In this document: positions 35,814 through 44,900 of the stretch, in pieces
Position numbering within the stretch: the first letter of the stretch is position 1
Layout: every line of letters starts with the position of its first letter
Assembly: GCF_003967535.1 (NCBI RefSeq)
Contig: NZ_BIFR01000002.1
Coordinates: 2,046,001-2,110,000, forward strand
Origin: Tengunoibacter tsumagoiensis
GTDB taxonomy: Bacteria > Chloroflexota > Ktedonobacteria > Ktedonobacterales > Ktedonobacteraceae
Direction of reading: 5' to 3'
DNA length: 64,000 nt
Made by a program: the position numbers and the translations under genes
The notes under the pieces: generated by a model
Seen by the model: only the letters and a program-made list of their open reading frames with translations
What the model was told of the DNA's origin: nothing
Database searches by the model: none

Positions 35814-36203
35814 TTATTCCGTATCCAGAGCACAAGGACTACAAGAAGTAGGCTTCTGACCAGAGAGGTGCTTTTTTCCAAACTGTTCAAGTGCTTCAAT
35901 CACAGCCCCTAGTTCCTGGCCTTGCTCGGTCAATTGGTACTCTACCCGCGGTGGAATCTCCAGGAACGCGTCTCTCCGTATAAACCCCAGCTCTTCCAGG
36001 CCCTTTAAGCGTTGAGAAAGGGTTTTTGAGCTAATATGCCCCAATTCTGTCCGTAAAGCGTTGAAACGCATTGGTCCCGGCAGAAGATGCATAACAATAA
36101 GCAATATCCATTCATCTCCCAGGAGACGAATCGCATGTCCTAGTGGAGTTGCTGTACATTGCTCTTGCGCTGGAGTTGTCTGTTGGAGGTTGGATCTATT
36201 CAT
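35814..36203 (-). CDS. HxlR-family (winged helix) transcriptional regulator
   Basis: About 129 residues. The winged-helix core is visible as LGDEWILLIVMHLLPGPMRFNALRTELG, then ISSKTLSQRLKGLEELGFIRRD and the wing PPRVEYQLTEQGQEL. A Cys in EQCTATPLG just ahead of the first helix sits where the redox-sensing Cys of YodB/HypR-type HxlR regulators lies; two more cysteines are at the C-terminus. The start is ATG 36203: it has no good Shine-Dalgarno, and a -10 TATAGT ends only nine bases upstream, so the mRNA may be leaderless. It is divergent from the DoxX gene with a shared palindrome. Confidence 0.82.
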   Translation of the reverse strand: MNRSNLQQTTPAQEQCTATPLGHAIRLLGDEWILLIVMHLLPGPMRFNALRTELGHISSKTLSQRLKGLEELGFIRRDAFLEIPPRVEYQLTEQGQELGAVIEALEQFGKKHLSGQKPTSCSPCALDTE

Positions 36204-36212
36204 AATATAGCG

Positions 36213-36293
36213 ACTATACCATATCCAATCCAAGAAAGCAAGGCACTTGACAAACTTTGCTTTCTTGGATATCCTTACTTTCGTAAGGAAAGT
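36213..36293. promoter_or_regulatory. divergent hxlR/doxX promoter region with HxlR-type operator
   Basis: A perfect 14-bp inverted repeat, ATCCAAGAAAGCAA (36228-36241) and TTGCTTTCTTGGAT (36257-36270), around a 15-base centre. The plus promoter reads TTGACA (36247-36252), 17 bases, TATCCT (36270-36275). The minus promoter reads TTGCTT, 17 bases, TATAGT (about 36213-36218). A second small palindrome ACTTTC/GAAAGT is at about 36277-36293. A dimer here would cover both promoters; autoregulation is inferred. Confidence 0.7.
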
Positions 36294-36391
36294 TAGGCGG
36301 CTAGAGAAATCGTTGGCCTGGCTCAGTTCGTGCTTATTTATTGCTCATTGTATATGTTCATGAGCGTTAGTTGAACAGGAGTTTATTTACG

Positions 36392-36745
36392 ATGTTTACT
36401 TTTTATATTGTCCTTGGTATCTTAACAGCTGCATTGGCTGCATTCTCTGGTATCGCTAAATTACGCCGCGATCCTCGTATTGTTAAGTCCCTTCATGAGG
36501 TTACCAAAATCCCGCTGAGCTGGCTTCCTGTACTGGCTGCGTTGGAGATCGCTGGCGCACTGGGCCTCATTATCGGTATCTTCTGGGCTCCTCTGGGCAT
36601 TGCTGCCGCTATTGGACTCGTCCTCTATTTTGTTGGCGCAGTTGTTGCTCATCTTCGTGTAGGTGACTATAAGGGTCTGACTAATCCGCTGGTGCCTCTA
36701 GCGCTATCGATTGCCACTTTAGTCACACGTTTCTTAAGTCTCTAA
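36392..36745 (+). CDS. DoxX-family membrane protein
   Basis: About 117 residues with four membrane helices (about 4-22, 43-61, 66-86 and 96-114), ending right after the last helix. The first helix and ALAAFSGIAKLRRDP loop match small DoxX proteins. Members partner with thiol- and quinone-stress systems. It is divergent from the HxlR gene with a shared operator, a pairing known for electrophile or redox stress. ATG 36392 has AGGAG ten bases upstream; TTG 36371 is less likely. Confidence 0.8.
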   Translation: MFTFYIVLGILTAALAAFSGIAKLRRDPRIVKSLHEVTKIPLSWLPVLAALEIAGALGLIIGIFWAPLGIAAAIGLVLYFVGAVVAHLRVGDYKGLTNPLVPLALSIATLVTRFLSL

Positions 36746-37094
36746 TTCACATTCGTAATTATTTCCTCATTTCAGAACATTTGCAGAAAAGGATAGAGCA
36801 GTTCTCCATTTCTTTTCTTAGAAGAGGGGAGAACGTTTACTGAATGTCATTCTACATGCCCTTTCTGCCGCAGAGTGTGTCTCTCTGCGGCAGAGTCTAT
36901 TTAGCCCTCATCAACTGCTGTCTGCCCTCCTCCACCCTGCTCGTAAAAACGCTCGCCCTATCTGAGAAAGCCGCTATGCCGGGCGTGATATCAGTAGAGA
37001 TAAACGTGTAACAATGCCAGGATCTGAAACGTTTTTAGACTGTTTACTGTTGATCGGCCTTTTCATTCGTTTTCCCCCAAAGAGGTTCAGATCT
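36746..37094. other. intergenic region between doxX and the ferredoxin gene
   Basis: About 350 bases without a gene. It holds a perfect 12-bp hairpin (36864-36894, arms TCTGCCGCAGAG and complement) and a weaker GTTCTCC/GGAGAAC pair near 36810-36834. These are likely terminators for doxX; the P450 operon promoter should lie at 36900-37090, but I cannot fix it. Confidence 0.45.
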
Positions 37095-37331
37095 ATGCGC
37101 ATGATTGTTAACTTAAATCGCTGTCAGGGTTACGCTCAGTGTTGTTTTTTAGCGCCAGAAGCCTTCCAACTTTTGGGAAACGAGGCACTCCTCTATAATC
37201 CCGCTCCTGATGACGATCTCCATGAAAAGATTCAACGTGCCGTTGTAGCCTGTCCAGTTCAAGCTATCCGAGTAGAATGGCAGAAGGCACACCAGATCAG
37301 CCGTACGGAAGAGGGTTCGCATGGTAACTAG
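37095..37331 (+). CDS. 3Fe-4S-type ferredoxin of the P450 operon
   Basis: About 78 residues. The cluster ligands are C10 and C16 of RCQGYAQCC and the C of VVACPVQAI, the C-x5-C...CP pattern of P450-partner ferredoxins. The middle position (Tyr here) is a Cys in 4Fe-4S and often His in 3Fe-4S members, so a 3Fe-4S cluster is likely. It passes electrons to the P450. ATG 37095 has AGAGG upstream; the 27-residue extension from 37014 is not family-like. Its last 11 bases overlap the reductase gene, evidence of a shared operon. Confidence 0.85.
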   Translation: MRMIVNLNRCQGYAQCCFLAPEAFQLLGNEALLYNPAPDDDLHEKIQRAVVACPVQAIRVEWQKAHQISRTEEGSHGN

Positions 37332-38748
37332 AAGAGATCTCCTGGATCGCTTTCGCAAGGAGGGGCGCATTGTGATCGTTGGCGCTTCACTGGCCGGGGT
37401 AACTGCGGCTGAGACAATGCGCAAAGAAGGATATCATGGGCAGATAACGATCATTGGAGATGAACCATCCGAGCCGTATGATCGCCCACCTCTATCCAAA
37501 CAGGTGCTCATGGGCATGGCCTCAGCGATGAAGACGACTATTCCTCGCATACCACAAGTTGAGGATGTCCAGTGGCGATTGGGAAAAGCTGCGACCAGAC
37601 TTGATCCAGATAATAGACAGGTCCTTCTCGCCGATGGGCAGAAGGTGGATTTCGATCGTCTCTTGATTGCAACTGGAGTGCGGGCCCGGCTATGGCCCAA
37701 TGAACAGGAGTCTACACTCAAAGGAGTCTATGTCTTACGCACCAATGAAGATGCGCAAAAATTGCAGCAACATCTGAACACTGCACCTGAGCATGTGTTG
37801 ATTATTGGAGCTGGCTTTACAGGCTCTGAAATTGCCTCCGTCTGTCGGAGTAAGGGCTTAAAAGTAACGGTGACCGAACGTAGTGCTTCCCCTCTGATGA
37901 GTGCTCTCGGTGGGGAGATTGGTTCTATCGCCAGACAACTGCAAAGCGAGCACGGGGTTGATCTCCGCTGCAATACCACAGTCACGGCGCTAGAGGGCGA
38001 TGACCAGCACCGCCTCCGACGTGCTCACCTCTCAGACGGAAGTATCCTGGATGTAGAGATTGCAATTGTCGCCCTGGGCTCTATCCGCAATACCGAATGG
38101 CTCCGAGGATCAAACCTTGCAGCCGGTCAGTTGGGGATTACATGCGATGCAGGTTGCCGCGCTTTTGATATCAATGGGATCGTCACCGATGATATCTTTG
38201 TCGCCGGTGATGTCGCGCGTTTCCCTCATCCTCTCTATGACTATCAGCTTATTGTCCTGGAGCATTGGGGCAACGCTATGACACAGGCCGAAACTGCCGC
38301 CTTTAATATGGTCAATCTGCCGACCCAGCGCCGCCCTCATCTGGCCATTCCTTCATTCTGGTCAGTCCAGTTCGAGATCAATATTAAGTCTGTTGGCCTC
38401 CCTCCATTTGCCGATGAAGTGGCAATTGTACAGGGATCAGTGGAGAGACGCGAGTTTATTGCAGCCTATGGGCACAAAGGACGAATTGTAGCAGCCGTGA
38501 GCTTTAATCAGGGGAAATGGCTCCCATACTATGAACGGCTGATCGCACAGGCGGCTGCCTTTCCACCAGTTGCACCAGCCTATGATACGACCACACCGCT
38601 ACAGATTAAACCCGCTCAATTCCCAGCCACGCCTATTCCCTCGGCAACTCCATCAATAGCGCTCACAGGCTATGCGCCAGGAGAGCTTCGCGCAAAGTAC
38701 CTTGAAAATATGCCAGCTGCACCAAAAGTTGCAGTATCGCATCCATAG
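37321..38748 (+). CDS. FAD-dependent ferredoxin reductase (P450 operon)
   Basis: A 475-residue NAD(P)H:ferredoxin reductase of the pyridine nucleotide-disulfide family. The FAD site is IVIVGASLAGVTAAE (about 17-31), then PYDRPPLSK. The NAD(P)H site is VLIIGAGFTGSEIASV (about 160-175). The second FAD segment is DIFVAGDVARFP (about 292). The last 70 residues are a Pro-rich, low-complexity tail after the usual end of the family. It overlaps the ferredoxin gene and precedes the P450 by 17 bases, so the three genes form a complete class I electron-transfer chain. Confidence 0.88.
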   Translation: MVTRRDLLDRFRKEGRIVIVGASLAGVTAAETMRKEGYHGQITIIGDEPSEPYDRPPLSKQVLMGMASAMKTTIPRIPQVEDVQWRLGKAATRLDPDNRQVLLADGQKVDFDRLLIATGVRARLWPNEQESTLKGVYVLRTNEDAQKLQQHLNTAPEHVLIIGAGFTGSEIASVCRSKGLKVTVTERSASPLMSALGGEIGSIARQLQSEHGVDLRCNTTVTALEGDDQHRLRRAHLSDGSILDVEIAIVALGSIRNTEWLRGSNLAAGQLGITCDAGCRAFDINGIVTDDIFVAGDVARFPHPLYDYQLIVLEHWGNAMTQAETAAFNMVNLPTQRRPHLAIPSFWSVQFEINIKSVGLPPFADEVAIVQGSVERREFIAAYGHKGRIVAAVSFNQGKWLPYYERLIAQAAAFPPVAPAYDTTTPLQIKPAQFPATPIPSATPSIALTGYAPGELRAKYLENMPAAPKVAVSHP

Positions 38749-38765
38749 TTTAGCAAAGGGGAGAG

Positions 38766-40040
38766 ATGATGGCAGCGGGAACGCTTTTCCAACAGATTAA
38801 TGACTATGCCAATCGGCATAATCCCTATCCACTTTACGCGCAATTATTAAAAACACCTATTATACGCGAGCCCGATGGCAGCTATGTCATTAGCAGTTAC
38901 CGTCTGGTAACGCAGCTCCTGTCTGATCCTCGCATCAGTTCTGATGCACGCATTCGGGGTCCAGAAGATAAAGCTGCTCGGGCTGCTGCCTCAAGCGAGT
39001 TCCCTGCTGGTTTTATCCGCACTGACCCTCCTGAACATGATCGATTGCGGCGTATGGTGACACGTCAATTTGGCCCTCCTCATACTCCTGATCTGATTGA
39101 TAGCATGAAACAGGAGCTCGCCACCATCGTCAATAAGTTGCTTGATACGTTGCAAGGTCGCACACGTCTCGATATAGTTGATGATTATGCCTACCCATTT
39201 CCCGTCACCATTATCTGTAAGCTATTAGGAGTGCCTCAAGAAGATGAGCCCAGGTTTCATGAGTGGGCAGATGCGATTGTTATGGGACTTGATCCGCATC
39301 CGCAAACCTCCGCTGATCATCCGGTCATGGACGCGGTTGAGGCGAGAAATCAGCTTGGTCACTATATGGCAAAGCTGATCCTTGAACATCAACAACATCC
39401 AGGCACTGATATGCTGTCAAAACTTACAACAGACCAGGGACCCGATGGAACGTTACCGTTGGGTGACCTGATCAGTACGTCAGTCTTACTCTTAATTGCT
39501 GGTCATGAAACAACGGTCAACCTTCAGACGAATGGAATGTTGACGCTTCTGCGCAATCCATCTATTCTAGAACAACTGCGGAATGATCCCGATCTGGCAA
39601 TTCCATTAGTTGAAGAACTGCTGAGGTTTGAGCCGCCAGTGCAGTTTAATTCTCAGCGTACAGTTGCAGCTGATATCACTATCGATGGAGTAACGATCCC
39701 GAAAGGATCACCCATTTACATGATGCTGGCAGCGGCTGATCGGGACCCGGCTCGTTTTCCTGATCCAGATCGCTTCTGGCCCGAGCGCCCAGATAATCAA
39801 CATCTGGGCTTTGGCAGCGGGATTCATTATTGCTTTGGAGCACCCCTGGCTCGTCTGGAAGTACAGATTGCATTGAACACACTGGCCCAACGCCTGATTA
39901 ATCCTCGCCTGGTTGAAGATCCTCCACCGTATCGCCAGAGTGCCGTCTTGCGCGGCCCTCGCCATTTACTGGTTGATATCGATGGCATACGGCCAGCTCA
40001 AGGTCAAGCCCACTCCACACCACTAAGCAAGAAAGCTTAA
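38766..40040 (+). CDS. cytochrome P450
   Basis: A 424-residue soluble bacterial P450. The heme-binding loop is FGSGIHYCFGAPLARLE (Cys about 357). The oxygen-binding I-helix is LLLIAGHETTVN (about 241-252). The ExxR motif reads EELLRF (about 281). The N-terminus has no membrane anchor, as expected. Two adjacent ATG codons (38766, 38769) are possible; the second has better spacing to GGGGAG. The substrate cannot be deduced. It receives electrons from the ferredoxin and reductase encoded just upstream. A gene for the substrate pathway is not visible. Confidence 0.9.
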   Translation: MMAAGTLFQQINDYANRHNPYPLYAQLLKTPIIREPDGSYVISSYRLVTQLLSDPRISSDARIRGPEDKAARAAASSEFPAGFIRTDPPEHDRLRRMVTRQFGPPHTPDLIDSMKQELATIVNKLLDTLQGRTRLDIVDDYAYPFPVTIICKLLGVPQEDEPRFHEWADAIVMGLDPHPQTSADHPVMDAVEARNQLGHYMAKLILEHQQHPGTDMLSKLTTDQGPDGTLPLGDLISTSVLLLIAGHETTVNLQTNGMLTLLRNPSILEQLRNDPDLAIPLVEELLRFEPPVQFNSQRTVAADITIDGVTIPKGSPIYMMLAAADRDPARFPDPDRFWPERPDNQHLGFGSGIHYCFGAPLARLEVQIALNTLAQRLINPRLVEDPPPYRQSAVLRGPRHLLVDIDGIRPAQGQAHSTPLSKKA

Positions 40041-40149
40041 ACCTGACCAAGTGATACTATAGAGTTATTGATCACAAGATCAGCAAAAGTGAGTTTTACC
40101 AGCTTTCAGGGAGTACGGGAAGAGAAACAAAAAGAGAAGTAGCAACCGC

Positions 40150-40209
40150 TTTTGGCAGCCCAGGCTAGACTCTGCATTATCAATCAGCCTCTAGCCTGGG
40201 CTGCCAAAA
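40150..40209. terminator. 20-bp perfect inverted repeat after the P450 gene
   Basis: Arms 40150-40169 and 40190-40209 are perfectly complementary (ends TTTTGGCAGC and GCTGCCAAAA) around a 20-base loop. It lies between the P450 stop and the 3' end of the convergent small gene, so it probably acts as a terminator for one or both, though no U-run follows. Confidence 0.55.
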
Positions 40210-40244
40210 ACAGGTGTGGAATGTCAGCTTTAAAACCAGGATCG

Positions 40245-40475
40245 TTATTTCCAGATGATTTTCTTGATAACCGGCTTACCATCCTGAAAAGCAGGTCCTT
40301 CAATACCACTACTCCAGGAGACCTTTGGCGTAATCACAATATATGTACCAGGACCCCGGAAGCCCTCCTCAAGATGCAGAATCTCGGCCTCTCCATGAAG
40401 CTTGATCGAGCGTGGCTCCAGGGAATCGAGCGAGCGTAGTTCATCAATAAGTAGCGACACCTGACTCTGGGACAT
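40245..40475 (-). CDS. small hypothetical protein, 76 aa
   Basis: I do not recognise it. The 76 residues read like a real compact protein (LLIDELRSLDSLEPRSIKLHG, then a strand-rich end), with no signal peptide, membrane helix or cysteine. Its ATG has only a weak GGA before it, which lowers confidence. A long perfect hairpin follows its stop. It is convergent with the P450 operon and divergent from the pentapeptide-repeat gene. Confidence 0.45.
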   Translation of the reverse strand: MSQSQVSLLIDELRSLDSLEPRSIKLHGEAEILHLEEGFRGPGTYIVITPKVSWSSGIEGPAFQDGKPVIKKIIWK

Positions 40476-40679
40476 TCCATTGAGTCATAATCATAGAAGA
40501 GTCAAGCCACATCTCATAGAGATTATTTGTGCTGGTGTATTTGATAGAAGCAGGTTTTTTTCCATAGACTATAACAAAACGCAAGAACGCCTAAAAAAAC
40601 ACTACCAATTGAAAAAAACACATCCTTATCCGTCTATACCTAATAAGGCCGTATTCTTTCTAAGGAAGGTGAGATACAG
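40476..40679. other. promoter region of the pentapeptide-repeat gene
   Basis: About 200 AT-rich bases with no gene. The Shine-Dalgarno AAGGAAGGTG lies at about 40661-40671. No clear promoter hexamers could be assigned. Confidence 0.35.
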
Positions 40680-41684
40680 ATGCCAAATCAACAACATGTA
40701 GATATCCTTAAACGGGGCGTTGATATCTGGAACAAATGGCGACAAGATCATCCTACTATTGAACCAGACCTTCGACAGGCATCACTTCAGCATGGCAAAT
40801 ACAGAGGCATTAATTTACGAAATGCAAAGCTGATTAAAGCGCATTTAGCATCTGCTGATCTCCAGGGGGCAGACCTGACCAATGCTGATCTCCAGGATGC
40901 CGATCTTACTGCCACAAAGCTCACATATGCAACCCTCGAAAATACGCATCTCGCTCGTGCACAGCTCAATAAGGCTGATCTCCGGGAGGCGCGCTTAGAG
41001 GGGGCGAATCTGAGTAAAGCCAATCTGCAAGGGGCAGATCTACGCGAGACGCTTCTTGATGATCGCACAAAACTTGATGGGGCTCACCTGGGCGGTGGTG
41101 GCACCAGCGAAATCTCATTAGTAGATATTCGTTGGCGTAATGCGAATATTGCTGTGATTGATTGGCAGGGACTTAAAATGCTTGGCGATGAACAGCGAGC
41201 ACGACAAGAAGGGACACAGAATGCCTATAAAATAGCGCTACGAGCAAACCGGCAACTTGCTCTGGTCCTGCGCGAGCAAGGATTAGGTGAGGAGGCCGAT
41301 TTCTTTGCTTATCGTGCACAGGTTATCCGTCGCGCTATCCTAAAACTGCGTAAACGCACGTTCCATCAGTACCTTTTTTCATGGTTTCTTAACCTCCTCG
41401 CTGGCTACGGCTATAAGCCAATCCGAAGCCTTATCTTCTATGTTATCAGTATCTTTGCCTTTGCGTTAGCGTACTTCTTCTTTGATTTTTTTACTCATCA
41501 ACCAAAAAACTTTGCTATTGAGCTCCTTATTAGCTTGAATAATTTTCATAGCCATGGTCTTTTTCTCGTTCAAGAGATTACAGGCAGCCTCCCTGATGTG
41601 CTGGGAACGCTCGAGGGCATTGTAGGACTGCTGATTGAGGCCAGTTTGATTGCCACCTTTACGCAACGTTACTTTGGCCGTTAA
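40680..41684 (+). CDS. pentapeptide-repeat protein with channel-like membrane tail
   Basis: A 334-residue protein. Residues about 35-140 are pentapeptide repeats of the A(D/N)Lxx form (ADLQGADLTNADLQDADL and so on), a right-handed quadrilateral beta-helix. Residues about 165-225 are a basic helical linker with NRQLALVLREQGLGEEADFFAYRAQVIRR. Residues about 240-334 hold a hydrophobic helix (LIFYVISIFAFALAYFFFDF), a short re-entrant-like stretch and a last helix (LEGIVGLLIEASLIATFTQRYFGR), the layout of two-helix K+-channel pores. The TxGYGD selectivity filter is missing. It lies upstream of the TIR-Roc gene; the 233-base gap has a separate promoter. Confidence 0.75.
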   Translation: MPNQQHVDILKRGVDIWNKWRQDHPTIEPDLRQASLQHGKYRGINLRNAKLIKAHLASADLQGADLTNADLQDADLTATKLTYATLENTHLARAQLNKADLREARLEGANLSKANLQGADLRETLLDDRTKLDGAHLGGGGTSEISLVDIRWRNANIAVIDWQGLKMLGDEQRARQEGTQNAYKIALRANRQLALVLREQGLGEEADFFAYRAQVIRRAILKLRKRTFHQYLFSWFLNLLAGYGYKPIRSLIFYVISIFAFALAYFFFDFFTHQPKNFAIELLISLNNFHSHGLFLVQEITGSLPDVLGTLEGIVGLLIEASLIATFTQRYFGR

Positions 41685-41741
41685 TTGTTTCAACGGTGTA
41701 TTGTGTAGAAATGAGAGATGTGGTACTATGCGTTTATATAC

Positions 41742-41770
41742 TTGGATTTTCGCATAAAATAATGTATTAT
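41742..41770 (+). promoter_or_regulatory. promoter of the WD40-Roc-TIR gene
   Basis: TTGGAT (41742-41747), a 17-base spacer and TATTAT (41765-41770). It predicts a transcript start near 41777 and a leader of about 140 bases. A GCATAGT/ACTATGC inverted repeat flanks the promoter (about 41724-41730 and 41773-41779) and could be a regulator site. Confidence 0.65.
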
Positions 41771-41917
41771 GAGCATAGTAACAACGTTACAGAAAATTTG
41801 GTTATCTGTAATCGATGTTCGCAGCTACGGTAAGATATTCATTCATCGTCTCTGGTGAGGAAATCAAGCCATTCATTTCATGAGTAAGCCTGGAATGTTG
41901 AGAGGAGTCGCAAGAGT

Positions 41918-44900
41918 ATGCATCTGTATAGCGCCATGCTTCTAGGTTCCATCCCTCCCTTTGCACTAGGGATTCCTTTATCAAAGCTCGTCTCCTTCCT
42001 TGTCTCACTCATTGTTGGTCTGTTGCTATTGCCTGGCCTCTATTCAGGAATATTTCGCAATCTCTTTGCGAGAAATAAACAGCCAGCTCCATCTTCGCTC
42101 GAAGAGCCTCCTTTTGAGGATTGGGAAGTACTCAAAAAGCAATGGAAAGAGGGGGCCGAAGAACGTGCCCGCAATAAGCCTATAGGCCTTACACTAGACG
42201 ATCAGACAATTCTCCCCAAAAATCTCCAGAACCCTATCGCTCTATCACCCAATGGCGCGTTTATTGCCTCGGGCTCGCGCGATACGATGATTCGTCTCTG
42301 GGATCTCTACAAACAGCAAAATTTAACCCGCCTGAATGCACATACGAAACTGGTCAGCACAATTGCCTGGTCGCCAAATAATCTCCTTGTCTCAGGAGCA
42401 AATGACAAAACAGTTCGTATCTGGGATGTGAACAGGCCGGAGCCGTTAAATACATTGGAAGGCCACCAGGATGTGATCAATGCTATTGCCTGGTCGCCTG
42501 ATGGGAGCAGACTGGCATCGGGCTCTGATGACAAAACGCTTCGTATCTGGGATACGCTTTCTGGTCGACCGCTGAAGGTCTTGCCAGGGCATCCTAAAGG
42601 ACTGCGCTGTGTCGTCTGGTCGCCAGATGGAAAACGCATAGCCACAGGTGGCAATGGTGGATTGATCCGTATCTGGAATGCCGAGACAGGACAGCCAATC
42701 TGGTCAAAAGAGTCACATACGAATGGGGTCTATTGCCTTGCCTGGTCTCCTCAGAACGCTCAAGGCAGTAGCTATATTGCCTCAGGTGGTAAGGATGAGA
42801 CTATTCGCATCTGGAACCCTTCTACAGGACGTGAAGAGCGCATCTTAGAAGGGCACTCCAATAGTATAACGCGTGTCTCGTTCTCTCACGATGGACTTCT
42901 TCTCGCCTCGCTTTCGCCTGGAAGCGGGGCCGAGATCATTTTCTGGCGCACAGATACCTGGGAGCGCGTAGCCACACTCCCTATTAATCCATCAGCTCGC
43001 AATCCACCCATGGCCTTTCAGCCCAATGAGCCAAAGCTCTTAACACTGGGCGAAGAATTGGATGAGATTGCTATCTGGCACGTAGATAGCCATAAGCTGA
43101 TCGAACGGATTCTCCCCTCCATCCAATATGTCAATGCAAAGGTTGTTCTGGTTGGCGATACGGGTGTTGGCAAAACGGGTCTCGGATTGGTGCTGTCGAG
43201 TAATCCATTTGTCCCCACTGTTTCCACTCACGGTCGCCATATCTGGACGCTCAAAAAAGAAGAGGTCGTCATCCATCATGACAAAAAAGAGCTCCACGAA
43301 ATTATCCTCTGGGATCTTGCAGGGCAGCCTGGCTACCGCATCATTCATCAGCTTCACCTGAACGAAGTTACCGTCGCTTTAATTGTCTTTGATGGGGCCA
43401 GTGAGACCAATCCATTCGCAGGAGTACGGCATTGGACCCGCGCCTTGCGTCAGGCTCAACAAAAACAGCGTGAAGGGGCTCTACCACTCAAAATCTTCCT
43501 CATTGAGGCGCGCATCGATCGCGGTGGGATTGGTGTAAGCGATGAACGCATTAAAGCCCTCATTCAAGAATGTGGCATCGACGCACATTTTAAAACCAGC
43601 GCCAAAAGTGGCGAGAATATTCCTGAGTTACGCCAGGCTATTATTGATGCCATTCAATGGCAAGATATCCCTCCAGTCAATTCAACAGAGCTTTTTCAAC
43701 AGATTAAAGGGTTCCTTTTGGAAGAGAAAAAAAGTGGACAGTTGTTGGTTCAGGAGAGAATCCTCTACCGTATATTCGCAAAAGATAAAATCGATGCCCC
43801 TTCCCTGGCTCAATTTATTACCTGTATCAAACATGTCGAAGCCAGTGGTTTTATCAAACGGCTTAATTTTGAAGAGTTTGTCCTGCTACAGCCTGAGTAC
43901 ATTGATGCCTACGGATCAGCTCTGATGAATGCTGTTCGCGATGAACCAGACGGCCTGGGCTCGATCTCAGAGGATGATGCCAAACAGGGTAGATTTAAAA
44001 TTCCTACGGATGAACGGATTAAAGATAAAAAACAAGAGCAGTTCCTTCTGCTGGCAATGATCGATGATCTGCTTTATCATGAGCTTGTGCTCCGTGAGCA
44101 GACCAATACGGATACCATGTTGATCTTCCCTTCTCAATCGACTATTGCCAATAAAGAGATGCCCAATCCCAAAGGGAAGATTGTTAGCTTTACGTTTGAA
44201 GGGCCAACTCGCAATATTTATACAACCCTTGCCGTCCGTCTGGCACGAAGTGAACTTTTTACAAAAAAAGATTTATGGCAGGATGCTATCACCTATAAAG
44301 CGGCAACTGGTGGGACCTGCGGCTTATTTTTACAGAATCGCGAAGAGGGAGAGGCTGAACTGATTCTCTTTGCAACCAGTATGGGAGAAGAGACCCAAAA
44401 ACTTTTTGTCCATTTTGTCACCTTACACCTGCTCAAACATGCCATTCCAGGTTCTATTGAACGCCAATATATTATTATCTGCCCCAATTGTAAAGAAGAG
44501 ATCTCGGCCAGAGTCATTCAACTCCGCCAGGAACGTGGCTTTAAAACACTCAATTGTCCAATCTGTGATACCCTTGTCAATATCGATACAGGGAAACAGC
44601 GGCTCGATACGGCTCCACTACCAACCATTATTGAAATGGAATCGACCGCGGATAGTCGGCGCGATCTGGCTATGTTACAGGCCAGGCGAAGTAAGAACGA
44701 TCAAAAAAATGTGTACGATGTCTTTCTATGCTACAATGAGGCTGATAGTCAGACAGCTAAACAGATCGCTGATCACTTTATCGAGCATGGGATTATTCCC
44801 TGGATCGATCAATGGGAAGCCGATCCGGATAATAATCATACCATCCAGGAGTATATTCATCAGATCAAAAATGTCACTCTCTGTATCGGTAAAGATGGTC

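Noticed and set aside
40152..40439. 95-codon plus-strand ORF opposite the small hypothetical gene
   Set aside because: It runs through the perfect hairpin and has no start signal; the minus-strand frame is the better protein.
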